Of a stretch of 64,000 bases of DNA, positions 59,001-64,000 are shown in pieces (the stretch's first letter is position 1; every line of letters begins with the position of its first letter). This stretch comes from Actinoplanes auranticolor. Its GTDB lineage: Bacteria; Actinomycetota; Actinomycetes; Mycobacteriales; Micromonosporaceae. A model generated the notes under the pieces. It worked only from the letters and a program-made list of their open reading frames with translations, was not told the origin of the DNA and made no database searches. Both the position numbers and the translations under genes were made by a program. The stretch spans positions 37,880 to 101,879 of the forward strand of contig NZ_BOQL01000084.1 in assembly GCF_018332655.1 (NCBI RefSeq), read 5' to 3'.

Positions 59001-59044
59001 AGTTCCCTCAAGGAACTGACTCTGCTAAGTTCCCTGAAGAAACT
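59001..59044. promoter_or_regulatory. Two tandem HxlR-type operators
   Basis: AGTTCC, CTCAA, GGAACT (59001-59017, perfect arms) and AGTTCC, CTGAA, GAAACT (59028-59044, one arm change) lie 27 bp apart between the divergent HxlR and flavoprotein genes. Confidence 0.65.
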
Positions 59045-59061
59045 CGCTCAGGAGGCGCACG

Positions 59062-59568
59062 ATGACCGGATCTCTGCCCCAGGGTCACCTCGGACTGCTC
59101 GACACGCCGCTCGCCCAGGAGCTGCTCACGTCACGTATCCCGGCGCGCATGGCTTTCGTGTGGCCGGACGGCACGCCACGGCTGATCCCTACCTGGTTCC
59201 ACTGGAACGGCCGGGAGATCGTCATGGCCACGTACACGGCCGGACCGAATGTCGGCATCCGTCACCCGGCCGCCCGGATCGCCGCGCTGCGGGCGAAGCC
59301 CGCCGTCGCGCTCACCATCGACACCGACGACGCGCCGCCGCGGTGCCTGACCATCCGCGGCATCGCGCAGATCACCGAGGTGGACGGGCTGGCCGAGGAG
59401 TACGCGGCGGCGGCGCGGCGCTACCTGGGCGACGACGCCGAGCCGATCCTGGCCCAGATGGATCAGCCGGGGACCAGGCAGGCCAGAATCGTGGTCCGCC
59501 CGTCGTGGGTCGGGCTGGTGGACTTCACCACCCGCCTGCCGAGCGTCCTCGGAGGCGTCCTCAGCTGA
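59062..59568 (+). CDS. Pyridoxamine 5'-phosphate oxidase-fold (PNPOx-like) flavoprotein
   Basis: 168 residues, ATG with GGAGG 7 nt upstream. The split-barrel flavin fold is indicated by ARMAFVWPDGTPRLIPTWF and VMATYTAGPN, then AVALTIDTDDAPPRCLTIRG. Members bind FMN or F420 and reduce small molecules or act as detoxifying enzymes. Location behind the HxlR operators suggests induction by an electrophile or similar, but the inducer is unknown. Confidence 0.88.
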   Translation: MTGSLPQGHLGLLDTPLAQELLTSRIPARMAFVWPDGTPRLIPTWFHWNGREIVMATYTAGPNVGIRHPAARIAALRAKPAVALTIDTDDAPPRCLTIRGIAQITEVDGLAEEYAAAARRYLGDDAEPILAQMDQPGTRQARIVVRPSWVGLVDFTTRLPSVLGGVLS

Positions 59569-59572
59569 CGGA

Positions 59573-60397
59573 TCACACCTTGCGGTAGCGGGCCTGGACG
59601 ATCGAGAAGAGCCCGTACGCGGCGATGCCGAGTGCCGTCAGGGCCAGCAGCCACGGTCCGTAGCTCTGCTCGGACAGCACGTTCAGCGTCGCGTCCAGGC
59701 CGCGGGCCTTGTCCGGGTCGTACTGGACGGCCGCGACCAGGAACAGGACCCCGGCGATCCCGTACGCGCCACCCTTGGCGGCGTACCCGGCGACGCCGAG
59801 GCGATCGCAGAGCCGGCGCATCTTCGCGGTCATCTGGCTCATCTTGAGATGCTTCTCGAACTTCTTCTGCACCCCGTAGATGACCAGGCCGATGCCGACC
59901 GCGGCGATCGCGATGCCGGCGAGGCCCACCGTGAGGCGGCCGCCGGTCGAGGCCATCAGGTCCTCGCTGGCCTTCTGCTGGGTGTCGGCGCTGGATGACT
60001 TCTTGCCCCGGAGCACCTTGATGCCGGTGAAGACGAAGTACGCATAGAACAGGGCGCGGGCGGCCGAGACGATGCGCTCGTACACGCGATGTCGCCCCCG
60101 CTCCGCGCGGTGGCCGATGGCCGCCTCGAGCAGCTGCCAGATGATCATGGCGATCAGCCCGATGACGATGACCACGATCAGGAACGTGCCGAACGGCTTC
60201 TCGGCGAGTTTGTGCAGGGCGCCGGACTGGTCGCCGTCGGTGCCGGAGCCGTCGAACGCGATCTGCAGGATCAGCCAGGCGAAGAGCAGATGGATGACGC
60301 CGTACCCCACCAGCCCGCCGCGCGTGAGGTGCTCCAGCCAATTGCTGTTGGCGGTACGCGAGGCCGCACCGTGGGCCTGCGAGGGTAGGGATGGCAT
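59573..60397 (-). CDS. DUF1206 polytopic membrane protein
   Basis: 274 residues with six membrane helices in three pairs, each opening with a G-rich turn (GGLVGYGVIHLLFAW near 28, SAARALFYAYFVFTG near 110, LGVAGYAAKGGAYGIAGVLF near 200), the threefold repeat of DUF1206. Function unknown. Its end lies 4 bp from the convergent flavoprotein stop; it is divergent from purC. Confidence 0.9.
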   Translation of the reverse strand: MPSLPSQAHGAASRTANSNWLEHLTRGGLVGYGVIHLLFAWLILQIAFDGSGTDGDQSGALHKLAEKPFGTFLIVVIVIGLIAMIIWQLLEAAIGHRAERGRHRVYERIVSAARALFYAYFVFTGIKVLRGKKSSSADTQQKASEDLMASTGGRLTVGLAGIAIAAVGIGLVIYGVQKKFEKHLKMSQMTAKMRRLCDRLGVAGYAAKGGAYGIAGVLFLVAAVQYDPDKARGLDATLNVLSEQSYGPWLLALTALGIAAYGLFSIVQARYRKV

Positions 60398-60520
60398 GAA
60401 CCTGCCTTTGACCGAAGCGCCAGTTCCCGAAACGTGCGCCCCGCCGAGACCGCGGAAAGGCCCCGTCGCCGGTCAGATAGCGTGACCCGTGTTGGCGTCC
60501 GGCGCGGTTAAGGGGATCTC

Positions 60521-61357
60521 GTGGAGCTGTTGCACTCGGGGAAGGTTCGGGATGTCTACGCCGACGGCGATGACATTCTTCTGGTTGCCTCTGATCGGGT
60601 CTCGATCTACGACGTGGTCCTGCCCACCGCCATCCCCGACAAGGGGAAGATCCTCACCCAGCTCTCCCTCTGGTGGTTCGACCAGCTCGCCGATGTGGTG
60701 CCCAACCACATCATCTCCGCCACCGACGTGCCCGCCGAGTGGGCCGGCCGCGCGGTGCGGTGTGAGCGGCTCGAGATGGTCATGGTCGAGTGCATCGCTC
60801 GCGGCTATCTCGCGGGGTCCGGGCTCAAGGAGTACGAGAAGAGCGGCGCTGTCTCCGGCGTTGAGCTCGTGCCTGGGCTGATCGAGGGCTCGAAGTTGCC
60901 GGAGCCGGTTTTCACCCCCACCACCAAGGTGGCGCCGGGTGAGGGGCACGACGAGTTCATTACGTACGCCGAAGTCGAGAAGTCCGTCGGCGCCGATGTC
61001 GCGGCCGAGTTGCGGCGGATCACTCTCGAGGTTTATCGGCGGGGGTCCGAGGTGGCCGCCGGCAAGGGGATCCTCATCGCCGACACCAAGATCGAGCTGG
61101 GGTTCGCCGGGGGGCAGCTGAAGCTCGGTGACGAGCTGTTGACGCCTGACTCGTCGCGTTTCTGGGGTGCGGACGAGTGGCAGCCCGGCGGCACCCAGCG
61201 GTATCTCGACAAGCAGTTCCTGCGGGACTGGTCCTCATCGTTGACCGGGTGGGACCGCACTGCTCCCGGGCCGGAGATCCCGGACGAGGTCGTCGAGGCC
61301 ACCCGTAACCGTTACGTCGAGGTCTACGAGCGGCTCACCGGCGACCGCTGGCGCTGA
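60521..61357 (+). CDS. purC: Phosphoribosylaminoimidazole-succinocarboxamide synthase PurC
   Basis: 278 residues, GTG start with AAGGGG 6 nt upstream. The enzyme ligates aspartate to CAIR with ATP in purine synthesis. Seen: LLHSGKVRDVYADGDD (ATP loop), VASDRVSIYDVVLPTAIPDKG, CIARGYLAGSGLKEY (substrate region), LIADTKIELGF and DSSRFW. Length and all signatures are normal. No other pur genes are adjacent in the window. Confidence 0.97.
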   Translation: MELLHSGKVRDVYADGDDILLVASDRVSIYDVVLPTAIPDKGKILTQLSLWWFDQLADVVPNHIISATDVPAEWAGRAVRCERLEMVMVECIARGYLAGSGLKEYEKSGAVSGVELVPGLIEGSKLPEPVFTPTTKVAPGEGHDEFITYAEVEKSVGADVAAELRRITLEVYRRGSEVAAGKGILIADTKIELGFAGGQLKLGDELLTPDSSRFWGADEWQPGGTQRYLDKQFLRDWSSSLTGWDRTAPGPEIPDEVVEATRNRYVEVYERLTGDRWR

Positions 61358-61367
61358 GGCCCGGCGG

Positions 61368-61538
61368 TCAGTCCCGGGACTCGCCGGTCGGGGCGGTGTC
61401 CGCGGTGCGCGCGTCGTCGTCCGTGGCGGCGTCGTCGGCGGTGTCCGTCGCCGTCTGCAGGGCCGGGTCGTCGCGGACGATCGCCGCGGCTTCCTCCTTG
61501 GTCGCCGGGCGGGCGTCCTCGGTCGTCGGGTCGGTCAT
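61368..61538 (-). CDS. Small acidic protein of unknown function
   Basis: 56 codons from the ATG at 61538, with GGAGG 7 nt upstream, to a stop at 61368-61370. Composed mostly of Asp, Ala and Thr (KEEAAAIVRDDPAL, DTADDAATDDDARTADTAPT), with no hydrophobic core, so probably disordered. The good ribosome site and codon use support translation. Confidence 0.6.
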   Translation of the reverse strand: MTDPTTEDARPATKEEAAAIVRDDPALQTATDTADDAATDDDARTADTAPTGESRD

Positions 61539-61558
61539 GGCGATACCTCCAGGTCAGA

Positions 61559-61852
61559 TCAGAGCGAGGCGCCGGGACGCCGGCGTCTCGGGAGCGACCT
61601 GCGGAAGTCCGCCGCCGCGAACATCGACCCGGACCAGCGCAGGTACGAGCCGTACGCCACCGCGATGACTGCTGTCAGCAGGCCGGTCCAGCCGCCGAAG
61701 ACGACACACACCGGCGCGAGCGCCCACAGCAGAACGGCGAGGCCCACCCGCTTCTTCGAGGGTGGGCCGCCGAGCTTCTTCATCCGGCTGGTGAACTCCG
61801 GGTCATCGGCGCACAACCGCGCGACGATTGCCTCGAATGCGGGATCGCGCAC
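61559..61852 (-). CDS. DUF3040 membrane protein
   Basis: 97 residues from a GTG at 61852 (GGAGGTGG 8 nt upstream). A soluble head (DPAFEAIVARLCADDPEFTS) is followed by two membrane helices (LAVLLWALAPVCVVFGGWTG and LLTAVIAVAYGSYLRW), the DUF3040 pattern widespread in actinobacteria. Role unknown. Confidence 0.82.
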   Translation of the reverse strand: MRDPAFEAIVARLCADDPEFTSRMKKLGGPPSKKRVGLAVLLWALAPVCVVFGGWTGLLTAVIAVAYGSYLRWSGSMFAAADFRRSLPRRRRPGASL

Positions 61853-61929
61853 TGCTGACCACCTCCAGCGCGGGGAGCCGACGTCCTCAGCTACCCAGCG
61901 TCGGCGAGCCGAAACGCGCGGCCGGGATG

Positions 61930-62382
61930 TCAGCGGCGCAGGTCGGCGAGGTGCTCCTGCCAGCGGCGGTGCAGCGCCGCGTCGGCCGGCGGGCGCACCT
62001 GCTGGCCGGACCCGTAGATGTGCCGCCAGTCGTGCCCGGGCACGTCGTGCAGCAGCTCCTCGAACGGCAGCCGGTCGGCCACCGGCAGCACCCTGTCCCA
62101 CAGCACTTCGGCGTAGAACGTGCTCTTGGCCGGATGGCCCTGCCAATGCGCGGCGGGGAAGATCACGCCGTCCGCCAGGGTGCCGCTGGCGACGATGCCG
62201 CGGTCGGCACGCTGCCGCAGCAGGAAGACCCGGTCGCCCGGTGCGGTGCCGCCGCGGCGGGAGCCGAAGGTCCAGCGGCCCGCGACGAGCCGACCCGCGG
62301 CCGTGGCGGCGATGTCCGCGGCGAGATTGGCGGGTGGATAACCGGTGTCGCTGGCGTCCCAGATGAGCAGGAACGTGCTCAA
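61930..62382 (-). CDS. EVE-domain-like protein
   Basis: 150 residues. A TTG at 62382 overlapping the upstream stop (TTGA) is taken as start. Signatures: FLLIWDASDTGYP, GRWTFGSRRGGTAPGDRVFLLRQ (in part) and RGIVASGTL, the EVE/PUA-like pocket that in characterised members reads modified bases in DNA. No nuclease is fused. Coupled to the CU044_2847 gene. EVE proteins often belong to modification-dependent defence, but this one is isolated. Confidence 0.7.
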   Translation of the reverse strand: MSTFLLIWDASDTGYPPANLAADIAATAAGRLVAGRWTFGSRRGGTAPGDRVFLLRQRADRGIVASGTLADGVIFPAAHWQGHPAKSTFYAEVLWDRVLPVADRLPFEELLHDVPGHDWRHIYGSGQQVRPPADAALHRRWQEHLADLRR

Positions 62383-62690
62383 GCACCCACCGTCCACTTG
62401 AGGATGACTTTGACGTGCGCCTCGCCGCTGGATTCGGTGATGACGAAGCCCGTCTTCGTGGTGAGCTTCAGGCCCAGCTCGAGCTCGACCGCCTCCGGGG
62501 CGTCCGCGACGGAGCGCGCCTGCTGAATGACCTTGCGGCCCATCCGGACGACCTGGCCGACCGCCTCGTCCAGCCGATCGGTCGCCGTGCCGATGAGGTC
62601 GCCGGTGCCGGCGCGCACCAGATCCTGATTGCTGATCTCCACCCGGATCGACTCGTCGTCGTTGATCGGCAGGTCCATGTAGGCAGCCAC
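62379..62690 (-). CDS. CU044_2847 family (trypsin-co-occurring domain) protein
   Basis: 103 residues, GTG at 62690 (ATG 62678 possible). The sequence (DLPINDDESIRVEISNQDLV, GRKVIQQARSVADAPEAVEL, SGEAHVKVILKWTV) fits this small family, whose members stand next to trypsin-like and other effector genes. No protease gene is adjacent here. The stop overlaps the TTG of the EVE gene. Confidence 0.75.
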   Translation of the reverse strand: MAAYMDLPINDDESIRVEISNQDLVRAGTGDLIGTATDRLDEAVGQVVRMGRKVIQQARSVADAPEAVELELGLKLTTKTGFVITESSGEAHVKVILKWTVGA

Positions 62691-62807
62691 AGAACCATCC
62701 TGCCCTACCTGGTCGCGGCGAACGGCGGCAGCAACGTCGGCATGTGGACAACGGCCGCCGGGGCGAGAGCCACCCGCTGACCACGGCCAGGTCGGCGTCT
62801 CCCCGGC

Positions 62808-63185
62808 AGCGTCCTGGTCGAGATGTCGACCATCGGCCCGGAGGTGGGCGGCGAGCTGCGGATACCCGGCAGTGTCACCCTGGTGGACGCTCCCGTGTCG
62901 GGCAGCGTCGCGACGCGGAGCCGGGAAAGCCGGCGGGGGATGTGGAAGCGAAGCTGACTCGGGACAAACCACCCTCGGTGGCGGCGCCGTCCCGGTGACC
63001 GCTTCACCCATGTGGCGCGGCTCGACCTCGGGGCGGGCGCTGCTGATGCTCTCCGGTCAGGTGGCCGTGGACGACTTCGGCGCTGTGGTGGTGCCGGGCG
63101 ACATGACGGACTATGCGGCCGTCCGGCCGAAGGTCGTCCCGGGGAAGCCTCCGGCGAGCACGCCGGCCGAGGTCAACCCCGGCGT
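62808..63185 (+). pseudogene. Remnants of a hydroxyisobutyrate-dehydrogenase-like and a RidA-like gene
   Basis: At 62811-62925: VLVEMSTIGPEV and LVDAPVSGSVAT, pieces of the 3-hydroxyisobutyrate dehydrogenase family that are normally about 25 residues apart. At 63010-63185: LLMLSGQVAVDDFGAVVVPG followed, after a deletion, by VVPGKPPASTPAEVN, which resembles the RidA/YjgF core and end. Neither has a full frame. The remaining bases of 62691-63190 show nothing else. Confidence 0.55.
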
Positions 63186-63190
63186 ACTGA

Positions 63191-63388
63191 TCAGGGCCCG
63201 GAACGCAGACTCAGCTCGGCTTCACGCGGCTTCGGCCACGCCGCCTTACTGCCACAACCCTCGCAGCTCAACTGGTCACCGCAGTGGGCGCACCAGTCGT
63301 TGGTGCGACGCAGGTACCAGCCCAGGGCGACCCCGGCCAGCAGACTGACCAGTCCGATCACCGCGGCGAGGGCGATGGCTCCGGTCAC
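63191..63388 (-). CDS. Small membrane protein with zinc-ribbon-like tail
   Basis: 65 residues from a GTG overlapping the upstream stop (GTGA). One membrane helix (AIALAAVIGLVSLLAGVALG) is followed by CAHC and CEGC pairs, a rubredoxin-like knuckle. Coupled to the next gene upstream. Function unknown. Confidence 0.6.
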   Translation of the reverse strand: MTGAIALAAVIGLVSLLAGVALGWYLRRTNDWCAHCGDQLSCEGCGSKAAWPKPREAELSLRSGP

Positions 63389-63711
63389 GAGGCCAGGCCG
63401 CCCATGGCCGCCGCGCCGTCGGTGCCGATCCGGGGGCGCCGGGTCATCAGTGGCCCGCTGCTGCGCCGGTCGAGCGCCGGGTCCTCATCGGCGCGGGAGG
63501 TCACGTAGGAGGCGGTGAACGTGTCCACGCCCGTGCCCCGGTGGGATCCGGGGCGGTAGGTCACGGTGACCGCGCGCGGGGAGGCGGCCTCGATCACGCC
63601 GGCCCGCCAGCCGTCGCGGTAGACCCAGACCGGGTCGGCCTTGTGGTAGCTGTCGGCCGGCGCGACATCCGCCGGGTCTCGCTGGGGTGGGGCTATGGAC
63701 GGGGTCGACAT
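63385..63711 (-). CDS. Small protein with SH3-like fold, unknown function
   Basis: 108 residues from the ATG at 63711, AGGAGG 7 nt upstream. A Pro-rich start leads into DPVWVYRDGWRAGVIEAASP and AVTVTYRP, typical of small beta-barrel (Tudor/SH3-like) domains, then a basic tail. First gene of a two-gene operon with the membrane protein. Confidence 0.6.
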   Translation of the reverse strand: MSTPSIAPPQRDPADVAPADSYHKADPVWVYRDGWRAGVIEAASPRAVTVTYRPGSHRGTGVDTFTASYVTSRADEDPALDRRSSGPLMTRRPRIGTDGAAAMGGLAS

Positions 63712-64000
63712 TCGAGAGCCTCCTGTTTCCGGGACTCGGTAGTCGGGCGGACACGTCAAGCGGACACCGCGGCGTTCGTCTCAGGCGCTGAACTTGAAAA
63801 GGGACATACTTTTCAGTACGCACTGTCAGCACCCAAGCAACCGCCTGTCAGATATCATGCTCGGGATCCAGTGCGTCCGCAAGGCCGTCTGCACGTGCAT
63901 CTGACTCGTGCGCGACGGTGAGGTGGCCGATCGATCGGTTTCCGGTCGAACGATCTCCCCCTTAGGATGCTGTGAGGCTAAGACCCTAGTAAATAAGGGT
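63712..64000. other. Intergenic end of window
   Basis: No gene is seen. AT-richer stretches at 63800-63830 (GAACTTGAAAAGGGACATAC) and at the very end may hold promoters for the small operon and for a gene beyond the window. Confidence 0.3.

Overview
High-GC actinobacterial chromosome, most likely Micromonosporaceae (Actinoplanes-like). This is inferred from codon bias, GTG starts, a SigE-family ECF sigma factor, ECF42/DGPF, DUF3040, CU044_2847 and MmyB/SDR gene pairs; no rRNA is present to settle it. The window is two stretches of ordinary chromosome split by a 32 kb integrated element.

Left chromosome (1-22442). SoxR faces a flavin reductase and an ABM monooxygenase across a SoxR box. A PARG-like hydrolase and lipB overlap tail to tail. 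ECF42 sigma follows its DGPF partner. Then come an NlpC/P60 hydrolase, a GNAT enzyme, a broken type IV pilin gene, a GAF histidine kinase, a PEBP protein, a methyltransferase, a polytopic membrane protein, an FhuF-like reductase behind an iron box, a regulator fused to peptide deformylase, a flavohemoglobin, a CPBP protease, an EcsC-like protein, tRNA-Ser(GCT), a SigE-type sigma with its membrane partner, and tRNA-Arg(ACG).

Integrated element (22396-54626). A perfect 47-bp repeat of the tRNA-Arg 3' end forms attL and attR, with paired TGGTGCTC arm-type repeats inside each end. The first part is cargo: a TPR regulator, a hexapeptide acyltransferase plus acyl-CoA dehydrogenase pair, NUDIX, DUF4839, an aminoglycoside-kinase-like gene and several gene fragments, set between two copies of a 147-bp repeat. 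Next come a PD-(D/E)XK protein, a tyrosine integrase and excisionase, a 500-bp iteron-like region with a 25-bp inverted repeat, and a replication-relaxation protein. No FtsK/TraB-type transfer gene is seen.

The last 19 kb (34675-54075) is a tightly coupled operon that looks like an unusual DISARM-related defence system. In order: DUF4365-type nuclease-like protein; unknown 374-aa protein; SNF2 helicase (DrmD-like); Eco57I/PglX-type adenine methylase whose recognition part has foreign codon use; a 2126-aa helicase + DUF1998 + nuclease-like fusion (DrmA and DrmB in one chain); a UvrD-type helicase with a RelE/ParE-like N-terminus; and a glycine-zipper/coiled-coil protein that may be frameshifted. 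No phospholipase-D DrmC is present. This is the strongest candidate for an undescribed system here.

Right chromosome (54627-64000). The displaced tRNA terminator, an MmyB regulator with its SDR, a large secreted protein, HxlR divergent from a PNPOx-like flavoprotein over two operator copies, DUF1206, purC, and small genes (acidic protein, DUF3040, EVE, CU044_2847). Decayed HIBADH and RidA fragments and two small coupled genes close the window.
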